DNA of 64,000 nucleotides from Actinokineospora pegani (lineage in GTDB: Bacteria; Actinomycetota; Actinomycetes; Mycobacteriales; Pseudonocardiaceae). Of the stretch, positions 8,415 through 17,543 are shown piece by piece (position 1 is the stretch's first letter; each line of letters opens with the position of its first letter). The stretch lies in the NCBI RefSeq assembly GCF_009745975.1, contig NZ_WHOL01000077.1, positions 111,493-175,492 on the forward strand, read 5' to 3'. The notes below the pieces were generated by a model, which made no database searches, was not told where the DNA came from, and was given only the letters and a program-made list of their open reading frames with translations. Made by a program: the position numbers and the translations under genes.

Positions 8415-11400
8415 TCACGACCCCACCGCCGTGGGCTGGGGTGAAAGCCTGGGGCGCAGCGCGTCGGCCAGGCCGCGCACGGTCAGCGCCTCGAAGAGGG
8501 CGGTCAGCGCCAGGTCGACCCCGAAGTGCCTGCGCACCCCGGCGACGACCTGCAGACCGAGCAGCGAGTGCCCGCCCAGCTCGAAGAAGTCGTCGACCAC
8601 CCCGACCCGGTCCAGGCCGAGCAGCTCGGCCCACTGCGCCGCCAGCACCCGCTCGAGGTCGTCGGCGGGCTCGGTGTAGTCACCCGCGGCCGTGGGCCTG
8701 GGGTGGGCTGCGGCTTGCGGGGCCGCCGCGCCGGGGCGCTGCCCGGCGATGTCGGCGATCACCGCGTCGAGGTCCTTGGCGACCACGGCGACGTTCGGGC
8801 CCAGGTCGGCGCCCAGCACCCGGCGCAGCGCCTCGACGCCCTCGGCGGGTCGGATGCCCTCCCGCAGGTGCGCGCGCAGCGCGTTGTCCGCCTCGCCGCG
8901 CGGGAACCGGTACCCGGCGACCTCGGCCGAGGTGCCGTCGCGCAGCGCGGTGAGCCGGTCGGCGAGGTCGTCGACCTTCTTGAGGACGAAACCCTCCACG
9001 GTGGCGACCACCGCGCCGTGCTCGTCGAGCAGCGTGATGTCGGAGACCAGCGTCTGCTTGCCCGGCCGGTCCGCCTCGCGGAAGCGGTGGTGGCTGACCA
9101 TCCGCGCGGGCAGCGGCGCGAACAGGGTGAGCCTGCCGTAGGACAGCGGGATGCGGAACTCCTCGGCGAAGTTCATGCCGTGGAAGCCCGCCGCCAGGTC
9201 CAGCAGCGACGGGTGCAGCCGGATCAGGTCCAGGTCGCCCGCGAACGCGGCGGGCAGCTCCAGCTCGGCGACCGCGGTCCTCGGCCCGAGGTGCACGCGG
9301 CGCAGGCAGTCCGAGCGCGGTCCGAACCCCATCGGCCCGGTGTGCGTCACCGGTCCGCTGTCGCGCAGGCCCTCGACCAGCGCGGCCAGGTCACGCGTCC
9401 CCGGCGCGCCGTCGGGAGCCCGCTCGACGGCGCCGGTGACGTGCACGTGCCAGTCCTCGGTGTCGGCGCCCACCGCCCGGCTGACGACGTGGAACCGCCG
9501 TCCGGCGCCCGCGGGTTCCAGCACCACGCGCAGGTCGCGCCCGTCGTCGTCGCCGACGACGACGGGGGAGAGGAACGTGACCTCGCGCAGTGCGATGCCG
9601 ACCCCGGTGCCGCCGCTGTGGTGCTCGTACGCGGCGCGCACCAGCTCCAGGTGCCCGGTGCCCGGCACGACCGCGTGCCCGACCATCCGGTGCTCGTCGA
9701 TCAGCCAGGAGCCCGCGACGCTCAGCCGCGCCGAGTAGACGGCCAGACCCGGCCGGTCGACCAGGCACGCGTCCAGCAGCGGGTGCGCCACCGGGCCCTC
9801 CCGGCCGCCGCCGATCATCCGCGCGGCCATGCCCACCGACTGCCAGCCGTCCCAGTCGACCGCGACGACGCGGGGGTCGCCGTCGGCCGCGGCGCGGGCG
9901 GCGATCGCGCCGAGCACCGCGTTGGCGGCGACGTAGTCGACCTGGCCGACGCCGCCGGTGATGGCCAGGGTCGACGAGCAGTGCACGGTGAAGTCCGGCC
10001 GCAGCCGCCGGGACAGCGCGTCGACCACCAGCCCGCCGCGCACCTTGGGCGCGAGCACCCGCAGGGCCTCGGCCGGGTCCTTGAGCTGCGCCAGACCCGC
10101 CGCCGGGACACCCGCGGCGTGCACGATGCCGTGCACCGCGCCGAAGCGCGCCACCGCCTCGTCGGCGATCTCGGCCATCCGGTCGGCGTCGGCGACGTCG
10201 CCCGCGGCCACCACCACCTCCGCGCCCAGCTCGGTCAGCTCGCGCACCGCCGGGTGGCCCGGGTCGGCCGTGCGGCCGACGAGCACCAGCCTCGCCGCGT
10301 GGTCGGCGGCCAGCGCCCTGGACAGCTCCAGGCCGACGCCGCCGAAACCGCCGGTGATCAGGTAGACGCCGCCGTGGCGCAGCGGGGGAGTGGACCCCGG
10401 TACCCGCACCGAGCGGTGCCCGCGCCGCCAGCGCCGCCCTCCGCGCACAGCGGTGACGGTCTCGACGCCGGGGTTGAGCAACTCCGACAGCAGCCGCTCG
10501 GCCGCCGCCTCGGGGGCCGCGGCGGGGTCGAGGTCCACCGAACGGCAGGTCGTGTCGAGTTGTTCCAGCGGCAGCACCAGGCACGGCCCGGCCGCCACCG
10601 CCTGCTCGGGCGCGAGCCGCTCGGTGCCGAGCACGGCGTGCGCGCCGGTGGTGACGACGGTCAGGTCGAGCGGACCACCGGCCGCCGCGGCGTTGAACAG
10701 CAGCAGGCTGACGAAACCGCGGTCCAGGAACGCGTCCAGGGCGTCGAGGTCGGTCGGCGGGCCGACGTTCCACAGGTGCACGACCCGGTCCGGGGTCCCC
10801 GCGGCGGCGAGCAGCGCGCGGTGGTGCGCCGGGTCGGTCGGGTCGACCTCGTAGGCCGCCGGGCCGACCTCCCGCCAGTCGGCGCCGGCGCGGGCCGTCG
10901 TCACGGTGTGGCCCGCGGCGATCAACGTGTCGGCGAGCGCGGTGCCGACGCCGTGTTCGTCGACGAACAGCAGCCACGACCGGGGTTCGCCGCTCGGGAC
11001 GGTGGCGTGCGGGGCCAGCGGCTCCCACACCGGCACGTTGAACCACTCGGCGATGTCGTCCTTGCGGTCCAGCGAGGGCGCGGACCTGCCCGCCCGGGCG
11101 GGAGCCGGGTCGATCCAGTATCTCTTGCCCTCGAACGGATACGTGGGCAGCGTGGTTCGCGGGGTGTCGCCGCCGCCGCGCAGCGCGGCCCAGTCCAGGT
11201 CGACGCCCTCGGCCCACAGCCTGCCCGCGGTGGTCAGGAGGAAGGCTTGCTCGCTGCGCGCGTCGTACTCGCCGGGCAGCGAGGACACCGCGCGCAGGCC
11301 GGGGGCGGCCCCCCGTGGCCGGGCGAGCAGGGCCAGGCTGCTCAGCGTCTGCCCCGGCCCCACCTCCAGCAGCAGGTGCTCGGCGCCAGCCCACAGGCGC

Positions 11401-13790
11401 GACACCGCGTCGGCGAAGCGGACCGGCTCCCGCATGTGCCGCACCCAGGCGTCGCGGTCGAGCGCCTGCGCGGGGGTGACCCAGTCGCCGGTCAGCGTGG
11501 ACACGCAGGGAACCCGCGGCTCGGCGAGGGTCACCTCGGCCAGCAGCGCGGTGAACTCCCCGGCGATCGGCGCCATGGCGTGCGAGTGGAACGCGTGCGT
11601 GGTCCGCACCCGGCGGACCGCGACCTCCTCGGCGGTGAGGCGGCGTTCCAGTCCGGACACCGCGTCCTCGTCACCGGCGACGACGCACAGCAGCGGCCCG
11701 TTCACCGCCGCCAGCGACAGCCCGTCGCCGAGCAGTTCGCGGACCCGGGCCTCGGGCAGCGGGACGGCGAGCATCGCGCCCGCGGGCAGGCCCTCGATCA
11801 GCTCGGCCCGCTTGGCCACCAGCAGCAGCGCGTCGGGCAGCGAGAGCACGCCGGACAGGCACGCGGCGACGTACTCGCCGATGCTGTAGCCCAGCAGCGC
11901 GTCGGCCCGCACGCCCCAGGACTCCCACAGCCGGGCCAGGGCGTACTCGACCACGAAGGTGATCGGCTGCGCGAACCGGGTGGCGTCCAGCCCGCTCGCG
12001 CGCCGGGGGCCGCGGCCGAGCATCGCGCGCAGATCGATCCCGCCGGAGTCCGAAGCGGACTCGCCAGCCGGGTAGAGCAGGGTGCGCGGGTCGACGCCGA
12101 GCAGCGGCTCCAGGATCTCCGCGCACCGGTCGACCTCGGCGCGGAACACCGGCTCGGCGTCGTACAGCTCGCGGGCCATGCCCGGCCGCTGCTCGCCGAG
12201 CCCGGGGAACAGCATGGCGACCGGCGGCCGGGTGCCGTCGGCGGTGCCCGAGCGCACCACGCGTGGGTCGCGCAGCGCGTCGACCGCCGCGCCGGTGCTG
12301 TCGGCGACCACGAACCGGCGGTGGGCGAACGGGTGCCTGCCGTCCTGCAGGGTCGCCGCGACCGCCACCAGCGGCAGGTCCGGCGACTGGTCGAGGTGGT
12401 CGGCGAGCCGGGCGACGGCGGCGTCCGCAGCCCCGGCGGTCCGGGCGGAGACCGGCAGCAGTTGGCGGCCCGCGGCTGCGGCCCGCCGCTGCGGCGCCTC
12501 TTCCAGCACGACGTGCGCGCCGGTGCCGCCCATGCCGAAGGAACTGACCCCGGCGCGGCGCGGACCGCCCTCCTCCGGCCAGTCGCGCAGCGCGGTGTTC
12601 ACCCGGAACGGGACGGTGTCGAAGTCGATGTCCGGGTTGGCGGTGTCGAAGTGCAGGCTGGGCGGCAACTGGCGGTGCTGCAGCGCGAGCACGGTCTTGA
12701 TCAACCCGGCCACCCCGGACGCGGCGTGCGTGTGCCCGATGTTGGACTTGACCGCGCCGAGGGCGATCCGACCCGCGGGCACGCCGCGGAAGGCCCGGCT
12801 CAGCGCCTCGACCTCGATCGGGTCACCCACGGGTGTGCCACTGCCGTGGGCCTCCACGTAGGACACCGTGGCCGGGGCGACCTCGGCTGCGGCCAGCGCG
12901 GCCCGGATCACCCGCTCCTGACCGGCCACGCCGGGGGCGGTGAACCCGACCCGCTGCGCGCCGTCGTTGCCGACGGCCGAACCCCGGATGACCGCGCGGA
13001 TCGGGTCGCCGTCGGCCAGCGCGTCGGCCAGCCTGCGCAGCACGACCACCCCCGCGCCGTTGCCCGCGACGGTGCCCTGCGCGGTGGCGTCGAACGGGCG
13101 GCAGTGCCCGTCGGCGGAGAAGATCCCGCCGGGCTGGTGGACGTAGCCGAGCTGCTGGGCGCGCACGGTGACGCCGCCCGCGAGGGCGGTGTCGCACTCG
13201 CCCGCGATCAGCGCCTGGCACGCGGTGTGCACCGCGACGAGCGAGGTCGAGCACGCCGACTGCACGGTCATGGCGGGCCCGGACAGGCCGAGCCGGTAGG
13301 CGATCCGGGTCGCCAGGTAGTCGCTCTCGTTGGCGATGTTCCTGGCGAAGACCCCGGCGGTGTCGTCGGGGTCGATGTGCCCGGCGAGGTTGTCCAGGTA
13401 GGTGTTGTAGTACGAGCCCGCCCAGACGCCGACCGGGCCGGGGGCGTGGCGCGGGTCGAGGGCCGCGTCCTCCAGCGCCGCCCACGCGCACTCCAGCAGC
13501 ACCCGGTGCTGCGGGTCCATCAGCGCCGCCTCGCGCGGGTTGACGCCGAAGAAGTCCGCGTCGAACAGGTCCGCGTCCGCCAGCACCCCCTGCGCCGGGA
13601 CGAAGTCCGGGTTGGCGAGCAGGGCGGGGGACACGCCCCCGGCGACCAGCCGCTCGCGCGGCGCGACGGTGATCGACTCGACGCCGTCGCGCAGGTTGCG
13701 CCAGAACCGGTCCGCGTCGGGCGCGCCGGGGAACCGGCACGCCAGCCCGACGACGGCGACCTCCAGGCCAGTGGGCTCGGCGCTGGTCAC
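8415..13790 (-). CDS. Type I polyketide synthase, one module: KS-AT-KR-DH-ACP
   Basis: The protein is 1791 residues long. The ketosynthase (about 8-430) has Cys180 in SACSTS, His315 in EAHGSGT and His353 in NIGHTHA. The acyltransferase (about 525-820) has Ser636 in GYSIGEY and an HAFH motif at 732-735, the malonyl-type pattern. A ketoreductase follows, with TGGFGGVGL and the catalytic DYVAAN tyrosine. A dehydratase comes after the KR, with an intact HxxxGxxxxP (HRMVGHAVVP) and a later HPSLLD aspartate. The C-terminal ACP has GGHSL. The KR-before-DH order is unusual for modular synthases. There is no N-terminal docking region and no thioesterase domain. The GTG start at 13790 overlaps the upstream ligase stop (GTGA). 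It should add and reduce one C2 unit. Confidence 0.95.
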   Translation of the reverse strand: MTSAEPTGLEVAVVGLACRFPGAPDADRFWRNLRDGVESITVAPRERLVAGGVSPALLANPDFVPAQGVLADADLFDADFFGVNPREAALMDPQHRVLLECAWAALEDAALDPRHAPGPVGVWAGSYYNTYLDNLAGHIDPDDTAGVFARNIANESDYLATRIAYRLGLSGPAMTVQSACSTSLVAVHTACQALIAGECDTALAGGVTVRAQQLGYVHQPGGIFSADGHCRPFDATAQGTVAGNGAGVVVLRRLADALADGDPIRAVIRGSAVGNDGAQRVGFTAPGVAGQERVIRAALAAAEVAPATVSYVEAHGSGTPVGDPIEVEALSRAFRGVPAGRIALGAVKSNIGHTHAASGVAGLIKTVLALQHRQLPPSLHFDTANPDIDFDTVPFRVNTALRDWPEEGGPRRAGVSSFGMGGTGAHVVLEEAPQRRAAAAGRQLLPVSARTAGAADAAVARLADHLDQSPDLPLVAVAATLQDGRHPFAHRRFVVADSTGAAVDALRDPRVVRSGTADGTRPPVAMLFPGLGEQRPGMARELYDAEPVFRAEVDRCAEILEPLLGVDPRTLLYPAGESASDSGGIDLRAMLGRGPRRASGLDATRFAQPITFVVEYALARLWESWGVRADALLGYSIGEYVAACLSGVLSLPDALLLVAKRAELIEGLPAGAMLAVPLPEARVRELLGDGLSLAAVNGPLLCVVAGDEDAVSGLERRLTAEEVAVRRVRTTHAFHSHAMAPIAGEFTALLAEVTLAEPRVPCVSTLTGDWVTPAQALDRDAWVRHMREPVRFADAVSRLWAGAEHLLLEVGPGQTLSSLALLARPRGAAPGLRAVSSLPGEYDARSEQAFLLTTAGRLWAEGVDLDWAALRGGGDTPRTTLPTYPFEGKRYWIDPAPARAGRSAPSLDRKDDIAEWFNVPVWEPLAPHATVPSGEPRSWLLFVDEHGVGTALADTLIAAGHTVTTARAGADWREVGPAAYEVDPTDPAHHRALLAAAGTPDRVVHLWNVGPPTDLDALDAFLDRGFVSLLLFNAAAAGGPLDLTVVTTGAHAVLGTERLAPEQAVAAGPCLVLPLEQLDTTCRSVDLDPAAAPEAAAERLLSELLNPGVETVTAVRGGRRWRRGHRSVRVPGSTPPLRHGGVYLITGGFGGVGLELSRALAADHAARLVLVGRTADPGHPAVRELTELGAEVVVAAGDVADADRMAEIADEAVARFGAVHGIVHAAGVPAAGLAQLKDPAEALRVLAPKVRGGLVVDALSRRLRPDFTVHCSSTLAITGGVGQVDYVAANAVLGAIAARAAADGDPRVVAVDWDGWQSVGMAARMIGGGREGPVAHPLLDACLVDRPGLAVYSARLSVAGSWLIDEHRMVGHAVVPGTGHLELVRAAYEHHSGGTGVGIALREVTFLSPVVVGDDDGRDLRVVLEPAGAGRRFHVVSRAVGADTEDWHVHVTGAVERAPDGAPGTRDLAALVEGLRDSGPVTHTGPMGFGPRSDCLRRVHLGPRTAVAELELPAAFAGDLDLIRLHPSLLDLAAGFHGMNFAEEFRIPLSYGRLTLFAPLPARMVSHHRFREADRPGKQTLVSDITLLDEHGAVVATVEGFVLKKVDDLADRLTALRDGTSAEVAGYRFPRGEADNALRAHLREGIRPAEGVEALRRVLGADLGPNVAVVAKDLDAVIADIAGQRPGAAAPQAAAHPRPTAAGDYTEPADDLERVLAAQWAELLGLDRVGVVDDFFELGGHSLLGLQVVAGVRRHFGVDLALTALFEALTVRGLADALRPRLSPQPTAVGS

Positions 13791-15682
13791 GACCGGCCGT
13801 CCTCTCTCGCGTCCGCGCGCAGTCGGCGACCGCGCAGCACGCGGTCGCGGTCCCGGCCGCGCGGGGCGGCGACGGGGGCGGTGTCGGTGCCCGCGAGGTG
13901 CTCGGCGAGCGTGGCCACCGTCGGGCACATGGTCAGCGTCACGACCGGCACGTCGTGGCCGAGCTCGACGCGCAGCAACTCACGCATCCTGGTGAGCAGC
14001 AGCGAGTTGCCGCCGAGGTCGAAGAAGTTCTCGTCCTCGCCGATCCGGTCGCGGCCGAGCACCCGGCACCACAGCCCGGCGATCCGCCGCCGCACCGGGT
14101 CCCCGATCTCGGCGGCAGGCGCGCCCTGCTCGGCGGCCACCCGCTCGGCGATCTGCTCGGCCAGCGCCAGCCTGCGCACCTTGCCGGTGGGGCTGCGCGG
14201 CACGTCGTCGACGCGGAACACCCGGCTCGGCACCTTGTGGTCGGCCAGCCGCTCGGCCACGTGCGCGCGGATGTCGCGCTCGACGACCACGGCGCCCTCC
14301 CGCGCGACGACGGCCACGGCGACGTCCTCGCCGAGCGTCGGGTGCGGCAGGCCGAAGGCGACGGCCAGCTTGACCGCCGGGTGGTCGGCGAGCGCGTCGT
14401 CCACCTCGACCGGGGCGACCTTCATCCCGCCCCGGTTGATGATCTCCTTGCTGCGCCCCACGATGTGCAGGTGGCCGTCGGCGTCGAGGCGGCCCTCGTC
14501 GCCGGTGCGCAGCCACCCGTCCGCGGTGAACGCGGCCAGGTTCGCCTCGGGGTTGTCCTCGTACCCGGCCGTGACGTTCCCGCCGCGGATGGCGATCTCA
14601 CCGGACTCACCCGTCGGGACGCGCTCCCCGGCCCGGTCGAGGATGATCACCGGCTCGCCGACGGGCACCCCGACCGAGCCGGGCTTGCGCAGACCGGGCG
14701 GCAGCGGGTTCGCGGTGACCAGCGACCCCGCCTCGGTCATGCCGTACGCCTCGATGACCGGCGCGCCGAAGGTCTGCTCCAGCGCGCCGAGCAGCGCGAG
14801 CGACAGCGGCGCCGAGGCGGAGCGGATGAACCGCAGCCCACCGCCCGCCAGCAGGTCGGCGTGCCCGGCCGCGGCGCTGACCAGTGCCTGGTGCATGGCC
14901 GGGACCGCGCTGTACCAGGTGGGGCGGAAGTCCCGGTACCAGTCGAAGAACCCGGTGTCGGAGAAGCCGGGCGCGCAGACGATCCCGCCGCCGCCGAGCA
15001 GCACGGCGATCAGCGTGCTGGTCAGCCCGTGCGCGTGGAACAGCGGCATCATGTTCAGGCACAGGTCGTGCTCCCCGATGGCGAACCAGGCGCGGGTGTT
15101 GCCCGCGGCCGTGCGCAGCCCGGCGTGGGTGTGTGGCACCAGCTTCGGGCGCGAGGTGGTACCCGAGGTGTGCAGGATCAGCGCGGTGTCGTCGTCCCCG
15201 GCCGGACCGCGGCGCGCCTGGTCGAGGTCGCCGGGGTCGCCGCGCAGGTCGAAGTGCCCGGCCGGGGCCGAGTCGTCGGAGACCAGTTCCAGCACGCGCA
15301 CCCCCCGCGACCGGGCCACGGCCACGGCGGGGGAGTCCGAGCCGGCGGGCACCAGCAGCGCGTCGGCGCGCATGTCGGCGAGGTAGAAGGCGAACTCCCG
15401 CTCGCGGTAGGCGGGGTTGAGCGGCGCGGCGGTGGCGTGCGCGGCGACGCCGGTGAACGCCACCGCCAGGTCCGGGCCGTTGGGCAGCACGATGGCGACC
15501 CGGTGCCCGCGGCCGATCCCGAACCCGTTGAGGGCGCGGCCGATCTCGGCGACCCGCCGGTCGAGACCGAGGTAGTCCAGCGGTGCGCGGCCGGGGGCGA
15601 GCACCGCCGACGCGGTGGGCCGGACCTCGGCGTGCAGGCGGACCGCGCCCGCGAGGCCTGGCGTCAGGTCTGTCGGTGTCAC
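13787..15682 (-). CDS. Acyl-AMP ligase fused to a carrier protein (loading didomain)
   Basis: This 631-residue protein begins with an adenylate-forming ligase: LHTSGTTSRPK (P-loop-like), AYGMTEAG, LRTGDEG, INRGGMKVAP and SPTGKVRR, all intact. A carrier domain (about 530-600) follows, with GGNSLLL holding the phosphopantetheine serine. The sequence is closer to fatty-acid/acyl-CoA synthetases than to amino-acid adenylation domains, so a carboxylic acid substrate is likely. It sits directly before the polyketide synthase with a GTGA overlap, so it probably activates and presents the starter unit or an intermediate. A low-complexity Arg-rich tail of about 25 residues ends the protein. GTG start at 15682, overlapping the DapB-like stop. 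Confidence 0.92.
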   Translation of the reverse strand: MTPTDLTPGLAGAVRLHAEVRPTASAVLAPGRAPLDYLGLDRRVAEIGRALNGFGIGRGHRVAIVLPNGPDLAVAFTGVAAHATAAPLNPAYREREFAFYLADMRADALLVPAGSDSPAVAVARSRGVRVLELVSDDSAPAGHFDLRGDPGDLDQARRGPAGDDDTALILHTSGTTSRPKLVPHTHAGLRTAAGNTRAWFAIGEHDLCLNMMPLFHAHGLTSTLIAVLLGGGGIVCAPGFSDTGFFDWYRDFRPTWYSAVPAMHQALVSAAAGHADLLAGGGLRFIRSASAPLSLALLGALEQTFGAPVIEAYGMTEAGSLVTANPLPPGLRKPGSVGVPVGEPVIILDRAGERVPTGESGEIAIRGGNVTAGYEDNPEANLAAFTADGWLRTGDEGRLDADGHLHIVGRSKEIINRGGMKVAPVEVDDALADHPAVKLAVAFGLPHPTLGEDVAVAVVAREGAVVVERDIRAHVAERLADHKVPSRVFRVDDVPRSPTGKVRRLALAEQIAERVAAEQGAPAAEIGDPVRRRIAGLWCRVLGRDRIGEDENFFDLGGNSLLLTRMRELLRVELGHDVPVVTLTMCPTVATLAEHLAGTDTAPVAAPRGRDRDRVLRGRRLRADAREDGRS

Positions 15683-16401
15683 CCGGGTTCAGTCCCTTCC
15701 ATGACGTCTTCGAGGGTGTGCAGGCCGGGTGGCGCGGCGGCGGCGAAGCGGACGGCCAGCAGGACGCCCGGCAGGAACGCCCGGCGGTCGGCGACGCGGT
15801 GCAGCACCTCGACGTGCTCGCCGGGGCCCGCGGCGAGCACCCGGTGCTCGCTCACCGCGTCGCCGAGGCGGAACGACGCCGTCTCCGGCGCGGTGGCCGT
15901 CCCACGCGGCCGGCCCCACTGCTCGGCGAGCATCCCGGCGGTGCCGCTCGGCCGGTCGCGCTTGCCCGCGAAGTGCACGTCGAGCACGCCCGCGTCCCAC
16001 TCCGGGCCGGTCGAGGCGGCCAGTTCGCGGACGAACCGGGCCACCGACAGCAGGGCGAGGCTGAAATTGGCCGCCGCGACCACGGCCCGCCGCCGCGCCA
16101 CCTCGGCGAGCAGCGCGCGCTCGTCGGCGTCGAGGCCGCTGGTGCCGAGCACGAGCGGGCACCCGGTGCCGGGCAGCGCCGCCAGCAGCGCGGCGGTGGC
16201 CCCGGCGCCGGTGAAGTCGACGATCACGGGCGCGCGTCCGGCGACCGGGGACAGGTCGACGGCGGTCTCGCCGTCGGCGCGGCGGGTGCTGAGCCTGCCC
16301 AGCGCATCGAACCCCGGCGTGGTCTGCACGGCGTCGGCGACGAGGTCGGACATCCGGCCCCGCACGCCGCAGACGGCCACCGGCACGGTCGGCGCGGTCA
16401 C
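15679..16401 (-). CDS. DapB-like (4-hydroxy-tetrahydrodipicolinate reductase family) reductase, diverged
   Basis: The product of 240 residues matches DapB length in actinobacteria. Visible family features are the N-terminal nucleotide-binding CGVRGRMS, VLGTSGL, ANFSLAL, and GKRDRPSGTA. Compared with bona fide DapB, the usual paired histidines before the conserved lysine read as H-F, and the last glycine of the nucleotide-binding loop is serine. This suggests a specialised reductase acting in this cluster rather than lysine biosynthesis. Flanking genes overlap by four bases on both sides, so it belongs to the operon. A role reducing a cyclic imine or enamine intermediate is inference from DapB chemistry. 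Confidence 0.85.
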   Translation of the reverse strand: MTAPTVPVAVCGVRGRMSDLVADAVQTTPGFDALGRLSTRRADGETAVDLSPVAGRAPVIVDFTGAGATAALLAALPGTGCPLVLGTSGLDADERALLAEVARRRAVVAAANFSLALLSVARFVRELAASTGPEWDAGVLDVHFAGKRDRPSGTAGMLAEQWGRPRGTATAPETASFRLGDAVSEHRVLAAGPGEHVEVLHRVADRRAFLPGVLLAVRFAAAAPPGLHTLEDVMEGTEPG

Positions 16402-17264
16402 CGGTACGCCCCGCCGGTGACCAGGCCCATCCGCCTGGCCAGTTCGGCCTCGACCATCCGCCTGCCGCCGAAGTGCGCCAGCACCGCGCGGCCGGGCCAG
16501 CCGGGCCGGGTGACCGGGGTGTCGGCGAGCCCGAGGTCGGCCGTCATGTCCTCGGCGACCACGACGGTCCGGTGCAGCAGGTCGGTGCACGCCAGCAGCA
16601 CCGCGGCCACCGCCTGACCGCCGGTCGCCTCGGCGCGGGACCCGGCGCCGTGCTCGGCGGCGAGCCCGGCCAGGTTCACCTCGATCTCGAGCTTGCTCAG
16701 CTCGTGCGCCAAGTACTGCGACGTGCTCAGCGCCCGCACACCCGCCCCGGTGACGGCCAGCGTGCGGCGCAGGTCCGCGATCACCCCGGCGCACCAGCGG
16801 GCGCCGAACGCGGCGAACCGCCAGGCGTGGTCGGCCAGCGCGGCCCGCACCGGACCCGCCTCGGTCAGCGACACCGGCTCGGACAGCGCGTCCCCGCGCA
16901 GCACGGCGCCGACCGCCGCACCCACCCCGCCGTCGACCCGCACACCCGCGGCGTCGCTCGGCAGCAGCGCCAGCCGGACCCCGCCGTCGAGGGCGACGGC
17001 CACCAGCGCCACCTCCGCACCGGGCGCGGTGAGCTGGAAGCCGCCGTCGAGCACGACATCCGCGCCGTCGCGGATGCCCTGCAAGGGGTTCTGCGACAAG
17101 GAGAACAGCGCGTTCGGCCGGAACAACCCCACCGCGGCGGAGGTGGCGCCCGAGCGGACCCGGCCCACCAGCTCGTCCTCGGCGAACAGCGCGAGCAGCG
17201 GGTGGATCGTGTGCTCGGCCTCCAGGTCGGCCGCGACCTCGGTGAACGACCGGCCGGCGGTCAC
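16398..17264 (-). CDS. Shortened acyl-CoA dehydrogenase-like protein
   Basis: This 288-residue protein resembles the middle beta domain and C-terminal helical domain of acyl-CoA dehydrogenases. Near residue 70-105 it has a VLDGGFQL...ALLPSDAAGV pattern, and near 195 it has TSQYLAHELSKLEIEV, a typical helix of the C-terminal domain. The N-terminal helical domain of normal members (about 110 residues) is mostly missing, and none of the usual flavin-binding SEP/TEPxAGSD segment is visible. It may be a regulatory or partner subunit for one of the two full-length dehydrogenases in the operon, or a non-redox enzyme. GTG start at 17264, with GTGA overlaps at both ends. Confidence 0.7.
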   Translation of the reverse strand: MTAGRSFTEVAADLEAEHTIHPLLALFAEDELVGRVRSGATSAAVGLFRPNALFSLSQNPLQGIRDGADVVLDGGFQLTAPGAEVALVAVALDGGVRLALLPSDAAGVRVDGGVGAAVGAVLRGDALSEPVSLTEAGPVRAALADHAWRFAAFGARWCAGVIADLRRTLAVTGAGVRALSTSQYLAHELSKLEIEVNLAGLAAEHGAGSRAEATGGQAVAAVLLACTDLLHRTVVVAEDMTADLGLADTPVTRPGWPGRAVLAHFGGRRMVEAELARRMGLVTGGAYR

Positions 17265-17542
17265 CGCCCGCCCCCGACGAACTCGGCGATCGAGTCGACC
17301 GTCGCCAGGTGCTGCGGGTCGGCCTCCGGGTCGATCGCCACGCCGTAGCGCGCCTCCAGCGCCTCCAGCAGGTTGATGTAGCCGATGGAGTTCACCCCGG
17401 CCGCGTCCAGCGCGCCGCCTGCCGCCCGCAGGTCGGCCACGGTGACGACCCGGCCGGTGGCGACCTCGATCAGCCGCTCGATCTCCGCCCGCCGGTCGGT
17501 CGCCCCGACCGGGGCGACGGCCCCGACTGCCTCGTTGCTCAC
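17261..17542 (-). CDS. Discrete acyl/peptidyl carrier protein
   Basis: This 93-residue protein has the carrier-protein fold pattern. The phosphopantetheine serine is in GVNSIGYINLLEALE, near residue 52, followed by a typical TVDSIAEFV helix at the end. The GTG at 17542 has AGGAG about ten bases upstream. It lies one base downstream of an AMP ligase gene and next to dehydrogenase genes. This matches the ligase/carrier/dehydrogenase trio used in other clusters to activate an amino acid or acid and oxidise it on the carrier. It is distinct from the FkbJ-like carrier at 7253-7504. Confidence 0.9.
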   Translation of the reverse strand: MSNEAVGAVAPVGATDRRAEIERLIEVATGRVVTVADLRAAGGALDAAGVNSIGYINLLEALEARYGVAIDPEADPQHLATVDSIAEFVGGGR

Positions 17543-17543
17543 G

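Noticed and set aside
8526-16420. Very long plus-strand open frames opposite the polyketide synthase and ligase genes
   Set aside because: Their composition is Arg/Gly/Ala/Val-rich with no domains. They are off-frame mirrors of strongly biased GC-rich genes on the other strand.
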